Part shown: piece by piece, positions 9,373 through 19,500 of the stretch
Layout of the letters: each line of letters begins with the position of its first letter
Numbering within the stretch: position 1 is the stretch's first letter
NCBI RefSeq assembly: GCF_001687105.1
Contig: NZ_CP014598.1
Coordinates: 1-64,000 of the forward strand
Length of the DNA stretch: 64,000 nucleotides
Direction of reading: 5' to 3'
Origin: Salipiger sp. CCB-MM3
GTDB taxonomy: Bacteria; Pseudomonadota; Alphaproteobacteria; Rhodobacterales; Rhodobacteraceae
Program-made: the position numbers and the translations under genes
The notes under the pieces: model-generated
Databases searched by the model: none
The model's input: the letters and a program-made list of their open reading frames with translations, nothing else
Told to the model about the DNA's origin: nothing

Positions 9373-10926
9373 ATGACGATCGTTCATGACATGTCCGGTA
9401 TCAGCCGCCGCGGACTTCTTGCCGGGGCCGCAGGCATGGGCCTCGTGGGCCTCAGTGGCCTGCCGCTGCGCGCGCAGGATGCGCCGCGCAAGGGTGGCAC
9501 GCTGAAGCTCGGGATCAGCGGCGGCTCGACCACCGATGATTTCGACATCCGCAAGCTGGCGGACTGGGTGCCGGTGAACCAAGCCTATATGGTCATGAAC
9601 GGCCTCGTCGAGATCGACAGTGACAACATCGCCCAGCCCGAGCTGTTCTCGGCCTGGCAAGCCGAAGAGGGCGCCGCAGCCTGGGTGTTCGACATCCGGC
9701 AGGGCGTGACCTTCCACAACGGCAAAAGCCTCACCGCCGATGACGTGATCTACTCGCTCAATCTGCACCGCGGCGAAAGCTCCTCTGCGGCGCGCTCGAT
9801 CCTCGCGCCGATCACCGAGATCGAGAAGCTGTCGGATCACCAGATCCGCATCACGCTGGAGAGCGGCAACGCCGATCTGCCCTACCTGCTGTCGGATTAT
9901 CACCTGCTGGTGGTGCCCGAAGGTTTCGACGACTGGTCCAACCCGGTCGGCACCGGCCCCTTCATCCCCGAGCGTGTCGAGCCCGGCGTGCGTGGCCGCT
10001 TTGTCCGCAACGAGAGCTACTGGAAGCCCGGCTGCGCCAACGTCGATGCCGTCGAAGTGGTGGTGATCAACGATGTGACCGCCCGCACCAACGCGCTGAT
10101 GTCGGGGCAGGTGCACGCGATCAACGCGGTGGACTTCAAGACGGTGAACCTGCTGGGCCGCAACCCCAAGGTCGAGATCGTCCGCTCCGCCGGTGGCCAG
10201 CATTTCACCTTCCTGATGGATTGCACCAAGGCGCCCTTCACCGACGTCAACGCCCGCCTCGCGATCAAATACGCCGTCGACCGCGAGCAGCTGCTGAAGA
10301 CCGCGCTCGCCGGGTTCGGCCAGCTGGGCAACGACCACCCGATCCCGCAGACCGACCGCTTCTACAACTCCGAGCTGGAACAGCGCGCCTATGATCCCGA
10401 GAAGGCGAGCTTCCACGCCAAGAAGGCGGGCTTCGATCCGCTCGCGGTGACCCTCTCGGCCTCCGACGCGGCCTTCTCCGGCGCGGTGGATGCGGCGGCG
10501 GTCTTCCGCAGCGCGGCCACCGGCGCGGGCGTCGATGTGACCATCAAGCGCGAGCCGGCGGATGGCTACTGGAGCGACGTTTGGATGCAGGTGCCCTTCT
10601 GCATGTCCTATTGGGGTGGCCGCCCTACCGCCGACCAGATGCTCTCGATCGCCTATGAGTCCACCTCCTCCTACAACGACACGCGCTGGAGCAACGAGCG
10701 TTTCGACGCGCTGCTGAAAGAAGCCCGCGCGCTGCTCGACGAGGAAAAGCGCCGCGAGATCTACTGGGAGTGTCAGGCGCTGATCCATGAGGACGGCGGC
10801 GCGATGATCCCGATGTTCGGCGACTACCTCGACGCGGTGTCGACGGACGTGAAGGGTGTGAAACCCCATGCGATGTTCAACCTGATGGGCGCGCGCATGG
10901 CCGAAAAGGTCTGGCTGGACGCCTGA
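9373..10926 (+). CDS. Peptide ABC transporter substrate-binding protein (DppA/OppA family)
   Basis: A 517-residue periplasmic receptor of the SBP_bac_5 family. The N-terminus has a Tat-type signal (SRRGLLAGAAGMGLVGLSG) ending near the cleavage site at RAQDA. The mature part has the family motif FDIRQGVTFHNGKSLTADDV, the usual signature of dipeptide and oligopeptide receptors. It starts at ATG 9373 after AGGAGA, and its stop overlaps the start of the permease gene by one base. It leads a five-gene operon with two permeases, a fused ATPase and a hydrolase. The ligand is probably a peptide or opine-like compound. Confidence 0.9.
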   Translation: MTIVHDMSGISRRGLLAGAAGMGLVGLSGLPLRAQDAPRKGGTLKLGISGGSTTDDFDIRKLADWVPVNQAYMVMNGLVEIDSDNIAQPELFSAWQAEEGAAAWVFDIRQGVTFHNGKSLTADDVIYSLNLHRGESSSAARSILAPITEIEKLSDHQIRITLESGNADLPYLLSDYHLLVVPEGFDDWSNPVGTGPFIPERVEPGVRGRFVRNESYWKPGCANVDAVEVVVINDVTARTNALMSGQVHAINAVDFKTVNLLGRNPKVEIVRSAGGQHFTFLMDCTKAPFTDVNARLAIKYAVDREQLLKTALAGFGQLGNDHPIPQTDRFYNSELEQRAYDPEKASFHAKKAGFDPLAVTLSASDAAFSGAVDAAAVFRSAATGAGVDVTIKREPADGYWSDVWMQVPFCMSYWGGRPTADQMLSIAYESTSSYNDTRWSNERFDALLKEARALLDEEKRREIYWECQALIHEDGGAMIPMFGDYLDAVSTDVKGVKPHAMFNLMGARMAEKVWLDA

Positions 10927-11885
10927 TGGGTTCGCTGATCGCAAAACGTGCCGGCCTCGGGCTGCTGACGCTCTGGCTGGTCTCGGTTCTGGTGTTTGCC
11001 GGAACCGAGATCCTGCCGGGCGACGTGGCCGGGGCCATCCTCGGACAGAGCGCCACGCCCGAGTCCCTCGCCGCGCTGCGCAGTGAGCTGGGCCTCGATG
11101 TGCCCGCGCTGCAGCGCTACTTTGACTGGCTGGGTGGCATCCTCACCGGCGACATGGGCCGCTCCATGGCGTCGGGCCAGCCGGTCGCGGATCTGCTCTG
11201 GCCGCGCTTCTGGAACACCATGGCGCTGGCGGCCTACGCCGGGGTCATCGCCGTGCCGCTGGCCGTGGGCCTTGGCATTCTCGCCGCCGCCAAGCGTGGC
11301 ACGATCTTTGACCGCGCCGCCAATATCGCCGCGCTCGCCTTCGTGTCGCTGCCGGAATACTTTCTCGGCCTGCTGCTGGTGCTCTGGCTGTCGGTCAAAA
11401 CCGGCTGGCTGCCGAGCCTTGCCGACACTTACGAGGGCATGGGGCTTGCCGCTTGGTTCAACGCCACCACGCTGCCGATGCTGGTGCTGGTCATGGTCAC
11501 CATGGCGCAGATCCTGCGCATGACCCGGACAACGGTTCTGGGCGTCATGGACCAGCCCTATATCGAGACCGCCTTCCTCAAGGGCCTGAAGAATGGCCGC
11601 GTGGTCATGCGCCATGCCGCGCCCAATGCCGCCGCGCCGATCGTCAATGTGGTCTCGTTCAACATCGCCTATCTGATCACCGGCGTCGTGCTGGTCGAGG
11701 CGGTGTTCAATTACAATGGGCTGGGCCGCTTCATGGTCGATGCGGTGTCGAAGCGCGATCTGCCGATGGTGCAGGCCGCCGCGATGATCTTTGGCGCCGC
11801 TTACGTGATCCTCAACATGATCGCCGACATCGCCGCCATCGCGCTCAACCCCCGCCTGCGCCACCCGCGCGGAAAGGAGGCGTAA
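10926..11885 (+). CDS. Peptide ABC transporter permease, DppB family
   Basis: A 319-residue inner-membrane permease with about six helices. It opens LIAKRAGLGLLTLWLVSVLV and carries the EAVFNYNGLGRFMVDAV segment typical of the DppB/OppB cytoplasmic coupling loop, which docks on the ATPase. It overlaps the receptor gene by one base and is followed by dppC one base later, so translation is probably coupled. Confidence 0.9.
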   Translation: MGSLIAKRAGLGLLTLWLVSVLVFAGTEILPGDVAGAILGQSATPESLAALRSELGLDVPALQRYFDWLGGILTGDMGRSMASGQPVADLLWPRFWNTMALAAYAGVIAVPLAVGLGILAAAKRGTIFDRAANIAALAFVSLPEYFLGLLLVLWLSVKTGWLPSLADTYEGMGLAAWFNATTLPMLVLVMVTMAQILRMTRTTVLGVMDQPYIETAFLKGLKNGRVVMRHAAPNAAAPIVNVVSFNIAYLITGVVLVEAVFNYNGLGRFMVDAVSKRDLPMVQAAAMIFGAAYVILNMIADIAAIALNPRLRHPRGKEA

Positions 11886-11886
11886 G

Positions 11887-12711
11887 ATGAGCCGTCTTTC
11901 CAATATCCCGCTGACCGGCTGGATCGGCATGGCGCTGATCGCCGCCAATGCGATCCTGTTCCTCTTCGGCCCGATCCTCGCGCCCTTCGGACAGGAAGAG
12001 ATCGTCGGCATGCCCTTCGACATGCCGCAGCCGGGCCATCCGCTGGGCTTTGATCAGAACGGCCGCGACATGCTCTCGCGTCTGCTCTATGGCGCACAAA
12101 TGTCGATCGGCATCTCGCTGGCCGCCGTGTGCCTCTCGTTCGCCATCGGCGTGCCGCTCGGCATTCTTGCGGCGATCCGGGGCGGCTGGCTTGATCTGGT
12201 GCTGTCGCGCGTCGTCGACACCGTCATGTCGATCCCGGTGCTGATCTCGGCGCTGGTGGTGCTGCAGGCGCTCGGCTCGTCGCTGCCGGTGCTGATCGTC
12301 ACCATCGCCTGTCTCGACAGCACCCGCGTCTTCCGCCTCGCTCGTCTGGTGGCGCAGGGGATCAACGTGATGGAATACGCAGAGGTCGCCCGCCTGCGTG
12401 GCGAAGGCCTTGGCTGGATGATCCGCCGCGAGATTCTGCCCAACGCGCTGCCGCCGCTGGTGGCCGAGTTCGGCATGCGCTTTTGCTTCACCTTCCTCTT
12501 CGTCGCGGGGCTTTCCTACCTCGGGCTTGGCGTGCAGCCACCCTTCGCCGATTGGGGCGGGATGGTGCGCGACAACCAGCAGGGCATCCTTTACGGGCTC
12601 TACGCGCCGCTCTTCCCCGCCGCCGCCATCGCGCTGGTGACCATCGGGGTGAACCTCACCGTCGACTGGCTGCTGGCCGGCCACACCACCGTGCAGGGAG
12701 ACAACCGATGA
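11887..12711 (+). CDS. Peptide ABC transporter permease, DppC family
   Basis: A 274-residue inner-membrane permease, the partner of the preceding DppB. It has the family block HPLGFDQNGRDMLSRLLYG followed by helices such as SIGISLAAVCLSFAIGVPLG, and the coupling loop EVARLRGEGLGWMIRREILP (helix before the last membrane segments). Its end overlaps the ATPase gene by four bases (ATGA), a usual mark of coupled translation. Confidence 0.9.
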   Translation: MSRLSNIPLTGWIGMALIAANAILFLFGPILAPFGQEEIVGMPFDMPQPGHPLGFDQNGRDMLSRLLYGAQMSIGISLAAVCLSFAIGVPLGILAAIRGGWLDLVLSRVVDTVMSIPVLISALVVLQALGSSLPVLIVTIACLDSTRVFRLARLVAQGINVMEYAEVARLRGEGLGWMIRREILPNALPPLVAEFGMRFCFTFLFVAGLSYLGLGVQPPFADWGGMVRDNQQGILYGLYAPLFPAAAIALVTIGVNLTVDWLLAGHTTVQGDNR

Positions 12712-14309
12712 GCGATATCCTTCGTATCCGCGACCTGCGCGTCGCCACCGCCGAGGGGGTGGAGCTGCTGCATGGCGTGTCGCTCGACCTCGAGCAAGGC
12801 GAGATCCTCGGCCTGATCGGCGAAAGCGGCGCGGGCAAATCGACCATCGGCCTTGCGTCGATGGGCTATGGGCGCGGCGGCTGCCGGATCACCGGCGGCA
12901 GCATTGAACTGGCGGGCCACGATCTGGCGTCGTCAACAAGGTCCGAGCGCGAGGCCGTGCGCGGCGCGCGCATCGCCTATGTGGCGCAGAGCGCGGCGGC
13001 GGCCTTCAACCCCGCGCACCGGCTGGAACGGCAGATCATGGAAGGCCCGCTGCGGCACGGCCTGATGAGCGCCGGTGAGGCCCGCGCCTGGATGATCGAG
13101 CTGTTTACCGCGCTCGGCCTGCCCGAGCCCGAAACCTTCGGTCGCCGCTACCCGCATCAGGTCTCTGGCGGGCAGCTGCAGCGGGCGATGGTCGCCATGG
13201 CCATGTCCTGCAAGCCCGACATCCTCGTGCTCGACGAGCCGACCACGGCGCTCGACGTGACCACGCAGATCGAGGTGCTGCTGCTGCTGCGTGAGACGAT
13301 CCGCAAATACGGCACTTCGGCGCTCTACATCACCCATGATCTCGCGGTGATCGCGCAGGTCGCCGACCGGCTGATGGTTCTGCGCCACGGCGCCGAGGTC
13401 GAGACCGGGACCACCGAGCAGATCCTGAGCGCCCCGCGCGAGGAGTACACGCAGCGGCTGGTCTCGGAACGGCAAGCGAGCCTCAACGCCGAGGCGGGGG
13501 CGCATCACCGTACCGGCGAAGAGATCCTGCGGGTGGATCACGTCTCTGCCGCCTACGGCAAGACGCCTGTGCTGCATGACGTCGATCTGTCGGTGAAACG
13601 CGGCGAGACCGTCGCCATCGTCGGCGAGTCCGGTTCGGGCAAATCCACGCTGGCGCGGCTGGTCGCGGGGCTTTTGCCCCCTTCGGCGGGGCAGGTGCAG
13701 TTCGACGGACAGGCGCTTCCGACAAGCTACCGCAAGCGCGGCCCGGATCTGCTGCGCCGCATCCAGCTGATCTATCAGCTTCCCGACGTGGCGCTGAACC
13801 CGCGCCAGACCGTAGCCGAGACCATCGGCCGCCCGCTGCAGACCTTCCGCGGGCTGAAGGGCAGGGCGCAACGGGACAAGGTCGCGCGGCTTCTGGATCT
13901 GATCGGCCTGCCCGCCGAGATGGCCGGGCGTTTGCCCGGTGCCCTGTCCGGTGGGCAGAAACAGCGCGTCTGCATCGCCCGTGCGCTTGCCGCAGAGCCT
14001 GATCTGATGATCTGCGACGAGGTCACCTCGGCGCTCGATCCGCTGGTCGCCGAGGACATCCTGCGCCTGCTGCGCAAGCTGCAGGACGAGCTTGGCATGA
14101 CCTACCTCTTCATCACCCACGATCTGTCGGTGGTGCGCCGCCTCGCTGACCGCACGGTGGTCATGCAGAAGGGCCGGATCGTCGAAGAGGCGGACACCGC
14201 CACGCTGTTTGACGCGCCGCGCGATTCCTACACCCGCAAGCTGCTGGACTCGGTGCCGCAGCTGGATCGTGGGTGGCTCGACAAGGTGCTGGCCGCCCGC
14301 GCGTCCTGA
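12708..14309 (+). CDS. Fused double ABC ATPase of the peptide transporter (DppD-DppF type)
   Basis: A 533-residue protein with two complete ATPase domains, each driving transport. The first has Walker A GESGAGKST (about residue 40), signature VSGGQLQRA and Walker B ILVLDEPTTALD. The second has Walker A GESGSGKST (about residue 306), signature LSGGQKQRV and Walker B LMICDEVTSALD. In most organisms these are two separate proteins; here they are fused, as is common for this transporter class in Rhodobacterales. The start at ATG 12708 overlaps the permease gene by four bases. Confidence 0.92.
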   Translation: MSDILRIRDLRVATAEGVELLHGVSLDLEQGEILGLIGESGAGKSTIGLASMGYGRGGCRITGGSIELAGHDLASSTRSEREAVRGARIAYVAQSAAAAFNPAHRLERQIMEGPLRHGLMSAGEARAWMIELFTALGLPEPETFGRRYPHQVSGGQLQRAMVAMAMSCKPDILVLDEPTTALDVTTQIEVLLLLRETIRKYGTSALYITHDLAVIAQVADRLMVLRHGAEVETGTTEQILSAPREEYTQRLVSERQASLNAEAGAHHRTGEEILRVDHVSAAYGKTPVLHDVDLSVKRGETVAIVGESGSGKSTLARLVAGLLPPSAGQVQFDGQALPTSYRKRGPDLLRRIQLIYQLPDVALNPRQTVAETIGRPLQTFRGLKGRAQRDKVARLLDLIGLPAEMAGRLPGALSGGQKQRVCIARALAAEPDLMICDEVTSALDPLVAEDILRLLRKLQDELGMTYLFITHDLSVVRRLADRTVVMQKGRIVEEADTATLFDAPRDSYTRKLLDSVPQLDRGWLDKVLAARAS

Positions 14310-14351
14310 CCCGAACACACATCTGAATACACACGATAAACGGAAGTCATC

Positions 14352-16346
14352 ATGGCCACCGAATTCATCGAACACGTCTGGATCCCCATGGCCGACGGCA
14401 CGCGCCTGAGCGCCCGGCTGTTCCTGCCCGAGGGCGCCCGCAGCCACGCGGTTCCGGCGGTTCTGGAATACATCCCCTATCGCAAGCGCGACGGCACCCG
14501 TGGCCGCGACGAGGCAATGCACGGCTATTTCGCCGAGAATGGCTATGCCGCTGTGCGCGTCGACATCCGCGGTACCGGCGAGTCCGAGGGCCATATGGCC
14601 GACGAATACCTCGAGCTGGAACAGGACGACGCCTGCGAGGTCATCGCATGGATCGCGGCGCAGGACTGGTGCGACGGCAACGTCGGGATGATGGGCAAAA
14701 GCTGGTCGGGCTTCAACGCGCTGCAGGTCGCGGCGCGGCGGCCTCCGGCGCTGAAGGCGATCATCACCTGCTACTCCACCGATGACCGGTTCAAGGACGA
14801 CATTCACTTTATGAATGGCTGCCTGCTGAACGACAACTTCTGGTGGGGCTCGATCATGATGGGCTATCAGGCTCGTCCGCTCGATCCCGAAGTGGTTGGC
14901 GAAAGCTGGCGCGAGGACTGGCAGAAGCGTCTGGAAACGCTGCCCTTCTTCCCCGCGATGTGGGCCGAGCACCAAAGCTATGACGCCTATTGGAAGCACG
15001 GCTCGGTGCAAGAGGATTACGCGGCGATCCAATGCCCGGTGATGGTCGTCGGCGCTTGGGCCGACAGCTACACCAACTCCGTCCCGCGCCTGCTCGAGAA
15101 CCTTTCGGTGCCCACCCGTGGCATCATCGGGCCGTGGGGGCACGTCTACCCGCAAGACGGCGTGCCTGGCCCGGCGATCGGCTTCCTGCAGGAGGCGGTG
15201 CGCTGGTGGGACCAATGGCTCAAGGGCGAGGACAGCGGCGTGATGGAGGAGCCCAAGCTGCGCGCCTACATCAACGATCCCATCGCGCCCGACACCTCGC
15301 GCCCCGATCAGCCGGGCCGTTGGGTCGGCTCCGACTGGCCCCTCGCCGAGCCGATGCGCGCCATGCATCTGACACCCGGCGGCGCGCTCATCGATGCACC
15401 GGAAGAGGGCGGGCTGCTGCCGATCCGCTCGCCGCAAAGCCACGGGATTGCCTCGGGCGAATGGATGGGCGTCGGTTGCCCGGGTGAGATGCCCGCCGAC
15501 CAGCGCATCGAGGATGGCGGCGCGCTGGTGTTCGAGACCGAGGTGCTGCAGGACGATCTGGAAATCCTCGGCGTGCCCGAACTGGACCTGCATCTCGCCT
15601 CCGACAAACCGGTGGCGCAGGTGGTGGTGCGCCTTGGCGACGTTGCCCCCGACGGCAAGGTCACCCGCGTCAGCTATCAGGTGCTGAACCTCACGCACCG
15701 CAACGGCCATGAGACGCCCGAGGCACTGGTGCCGGGTCAATTCGAGACGGTGAAGGTCAAGCTCTCGACCTGCGGCCACCGCTTTGCCGCGGGCCACAAG
15801 CTGCGCATCTCGGTGGGCACCGCCTATTGGCCGATCATCTGGCCCGCGCCCGAGGCCGCCACGCTGACCATCGACACCGCACGCAGCCTGTTGCATCTGC
15901 CGCAGCGCGCGGGCGGCGATGCGCATCCCGGCTTCGAACCTCCGGCGCATGGTCCGGCCTGCCCGATCACCATGATCCGGCCCGCCAAGCTCGAGCGCCA
16001 CGTGACCACCGACTATCTCACCGGCGAGGTCACCTATGTGACGAACGGCGAGGGCGGGCTCTTCGGCGAGGGGGTGCTGCGCTTCGACGAGATCGGCACG
16101 GTGCTCTCGCACAGCCTGCGCCGCGAGTTGACCATCCATCCCGAGGATCCCACCTCGGCGCGCTACAAGCTGCATCAGGACTATGAGATGGGGCGCGACG
16201 GCTGGATGACCCGCTCGTTGCTTGATGGCGAGATGACCTGCGACGCCGAGACCTTCTTCCTCAAGGCCACCATGGTCGTGACGCTGAACGGCGAAGAGGT
16301 GTTTGCCAAGACATGGGACGAGGCGATCCCGCGCGCGCTGATCTGA
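14352..16346 (+). CDS. CocE/NonD-family serine hydrolase (X-Pro dipeptidyl-peptidase-like)
   Basis: A 664-residue alpha/beta hydrolase with the S15/CocE fold. The nucleophile lies in GKSWSG (about residue 118-123), the acid in GAWADSY (about 237), and the base in GPWGHVYPQ (about 260), in the usual order. A C-terminal jelly-roll domain follows (VLQDDLEILGVPELDLHLAS). No signal peptide is seen, so it acts in the cytoplasm. It starts 42 bases after the ATPase gene on the same strand, and therefore probably hydrolyses the imported peptide, amide or ester. A strong terminator closes the operon. Confidence 0.85.
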   Translation: MATEFIEHVWIPMADGTRLSARLFLPEGARSHAVPAVLEYIPYRKRDGTRGRDEAMHGYFAENGYAAVRVDIRGTGESEGHMADEYLELEQDDACEVIAWIAAQDWCDGNVGMMGKSWSGFNALQVAARRPPALKAIITCYSTDDRFKDDIHFMNGCLLNDNFWWGSIMMGYQARPLDPEVVGESWREDWQKRLETLPFFPAMWAEHQSYDAYWKHGSVQEDYAAIQCPVMVVGAWADSYTNSVPRLLENLSVPTRGIIGPWGHVYPQDGVPGPAIGFLQEAVRWWDQWLKGEDSGVMEEPKLRAYINDPIAPDTSRPDQPGRWVGSDWPLAEPMRAMHLTPGGALIDAPEEGGLLPIRSPQSHGIASGEWMGVGCPGEMPADQRIEDGGALVFETEVLQDDLEILGVPELDLHLASDKPVAQVVVRLGDVAPDGKVTRVSYQVLNLTHRNGHETPEALVPGQFETVKVKLSTCGHRFAAGHKLRISVGTAYWPIIWPAPEAATLTIDTARSLLHLPQRAGGDAHPGFEPPAHGPACPITMIRPAKLERHVTTDYLTGEVTYVTNGEGGLFGEGVLRFDEIGTVLSHSLRRELTIHPEDPTSARYKLHQDYEMGRDGWMTRSLLDGEMTCDAETFFLKATMVVTLNGEEVFAKTWDEAIPRALI

Positions 16347-16373
16347 GCGCGGGCAGCAGACAGACAAGGCAAG

Positions 16374-16400
16374 CGCCGACCCTTCGCGGGTCGGCGTTTT
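16374..16400 (+). terminator. Rho-independent terminator after the peptide-uptake operon
   Basis: CGCCGACCC and GGGTCGGCG pair perfectly around TTCGC, followed by TTTT. It begins 28 bases after the hydrolase stop. Confidence 0.9.
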
Positions 16401-16569
16401 GCGTTTGCGGCCCACGCATACAGAAACGCGAAACGAAGTGTTTCCAAAAAATTAGAGAATATGGCGAAATTGCGGTCTAAGCTCTGGGGGATTTTCTTCT
16501 CGGAGGCAGCAGACCGCTGTTCCGGGTCTTTGTCCTGCCGGGTTCGGCGGCCTTTCTACGGTAAGTCAT

Positions 16570-19500
16570 ATGCCCACGCTGTATCTGTTTTCCCTCCTTC
16601 TCGGCGCGCTGGCATGGAGTGTCGCGAGCCCCTCTTCCAGCGATGACGACACGCCCGAGCCCGAGGACAGCGAGGAAGATATTTCCCTGCTCCTTGGCTC
16701 CGAGGGCGACGACGCGCTGGAGGGCGGCGCTGGGGATGACACCCTTGATGGCAGGAGCGGCAACGACAGTCTCGACGGCGGGCCTGGGAATGACCTGCTG
16801 ATCGGCGGCGAGGGCAATGACCAGATCGTCGGCACGCAGGGCTCGGACACTGCGCAGGGCGGCGCGGGCACCGACATCCTGCTGTTCCTCGACGATGCGC
16901 TCGGTGCGCCCGATGTGCTTGACGGCGACGCCGGGATCGACGTGCTCTGGGGCGACGACGGCGACGTGATGACCGGCGGGGCCAACGCCGATCTCTTCAT
17001 CGTGCCGGTGGGGCAAGAGGGGGCGGCGCCGGTCACCATCACCGATCTCGACTTCACCCGCTTCACCGAGCAGGACGTGCCGGACCGCGTGGTCTTCGTC
17101 ACCCCCGAAGGCGAGATCATCCCGCGCGCCTCTTTCTTCGACGGCACGCTTGCGGCGGGCATCGGCGACATGCCCGACCGCAGCGGCGCTGGGATTTTCA
17201 TGAATGGCGATGTGGTCGCGGTGATCGAGGGCTACACCGCCGAGGAGCTGTTCTACGAGACCGTCTGGATCGGCAACTTCGCCCCGGCGCTCACCGGTTT
17301 TTACGACGGCGACGACGCGCTCACCGGCAGTCTTGGGCGCGACGAGCTCTTCGGCGGCGCCGGTGCCGACACGCTGGAGGGTCTCGGCGGCGGCGACTAT
17401 CTCGATGGTCAGGCGGGCGATGATTTCGTCAGCGGTGTCGATGCCGATGGGGCGGAAACGGTGGGCGATACGCTGGTCGGCAACGCGGGCGACGACACGC
17501 TGCGCGGCGATGCGGGCGATCACCTTGCAGGGGCCGCGGGCAATGACAGCTATGAGCTGGTGGTGCCGCAGGGCGATGAGGACTTCACGCCGCTCACGCT
17601 GCACACCTATGATCTGCAAGGCAACGATGGAGGGCCGGAATTGATCACGTTGATCCTGCCGGATGGGAGCGCGCTTTCTGCGGGCGAGGCCTATCAGAAC
17701 CTGACCGTCGCCTCGGCGGAGGATGGCAGCGGCGCGGCGCTGGTCTATGACGGCACGGTGCTGGCGGTGATCGACGGGGTGGATGCGGACAGCCTTGGCG
17801 ATCCGCGCGGCTGGCTGGGCAATCTCGCGCAGGTGACGCCGCTGGCCGCCGCGCCGCCCGCCTTCGAGGGCACGCATATTTCCGTCACCGCCGCCACCGG
17901 CACGGGCGAGACGCTGGATGGCGCTTTCTTCGGCGGCAACCTCGTGTTCAGTGTGAACACCGAGAGCGGCCTGCCTTTGGACAATTTCGGCGCGGCGGCG
18001 GATGCGCTCGACATCACCCACCTGCGCTTCCCGGCGGGGCAGGGCGACAGCGGCGATCTCGAAGAGGACGGCGACGGCTTCCTCAACATTCTGCAAATGG
18101 AGCGCTCGGACGGCGAATGGGCGCTGCGGCAGGAAGTCACCGACATGCTCGACTGGGCGCGCGAGAATGGCGCGCAGGTGACGCTGGTGCTGCCCACCAA
18201 GAACTACAGCGTGGCTGAGTTCGACGCGCTGGACGATGACATCGCGCGCTTTGCGCAGACCGTCATGACCGATTACGGCGATGTGGTCGAAGCCTTCGAG
18301 ATCGGCAATGAATACTGGAGCATGGGGGAGACCGCCTATGGCTCGAAGGCCGATGTCGCCGCCGTCGCACTGGCGCGCGGCATGGAGGATGCGGGCTTTG
18401 GCGAAGAGGATCAGGCCGCCATCATCGTGCAGATGGCCTCGCCGTTCTCCGGCTCGGAATACCATGTCTCGGTCGATGACCGGCCCTATCTGCAGCGCGT
18501 GCAGGACGCCAACCGCACCATCATCGACCAGCTTGGCACCGAGGCGCGCGAGGCGATCGACGGGGTGGTCGAGCATTACTACTACGACAAGACGGTCACC
18601 GAATTCGAAGGCACCAGCGGCGAGATGAACTTCATCAACCGCGACTATGCCGTCTGGGACGAGGAATTTGACAAGGACCTCGACCTCTACATCACCGAAT
18701 GGAACGTGCGCACCTCAGACACCACCGAAACCGGACTGCGCTCGGCCTCGGTGCTGGTCGAGATGACTTCGACCATGAACGAGCTGGGGGTGGACGCCGC
18801 GCATGTCTGGCCGGTGCAGCACAACACGCCGACCGATCTGGCAGGCAAGCAGCATGAGGATGTGATCACCGATGCCGAGGGGCGGGTGCTCAACACGATC
18901 AACGGCGCGACCTTCGATCTGATGAGTTCCAGCCTGCCGGGGCTCGAACTTCTGGACACTGACCTTTCAATCGAGGACGGCAGTTTCACCTTCCACGCAT
19001 GGCAGTCCGAGGACGGCACCGTGGTCTACGTTGCCTCGCGCGCCACTGACACCATCGAGCTGGAGCTCGACCTCGGGGCGCTGGTGCCGGGCTACACCTC
19101 CGCCTCGGCGGTGAAGATCGGCGCGGATTTCTCGGCCAACTCCAGCGACGGCGTGCATTACGTGCCGGGCGAGGGCTTTCAGGAGGCCGACAGCCTCCTC
19201 GTCAACGGGCAGCGCTATTACATCAACGAAAACGACGTGCGCGCCGAGCTGACCGATATCGCGGTGAACAGTACGACGGTGCAGGTGACGCTCGACCCGT
19301 TCGAGGTGATCGAAATCAGCTTCGACACCTCGGGTGTCGATGTGACCGGGCCCGAGACCGGCGGCAGCGCGGGCGAGCAAATCACCGGCACCGCCGGGGC
19401 CGACACGCTGGAGGGGGGCGCCGAGGATGACACGCTTTCGGGGCTTGCGGGCGATGACCGTCTCACCGGCGGCAAGGGCGACGACAGCGCCAATGGCGGC

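Noticed and set aside
8695..10944. A 749-codon open frame on the minus strand
   Set aside because: It is the antisense of the LysR and DppA genes and shows the same low-complexity composition, without a ribosome site.
12933..16415. A 1160-codon open frame on the minus strand
   Set aside because: It lies opposite the intact peptide ATPase and CocE hydrolase genes, which have clear motifs. Its product is rich in Arg, His and Gly with no family likeness, as expected for an antisense frame in GC-rich DNA.
16477..18576. A long minus-strand frame opposite the RTX gene
   Set aside because: The RTX repeats and catalytic motifs are on the plus strand; the opposite frame only mirrors their repetitive GC-rich codons.
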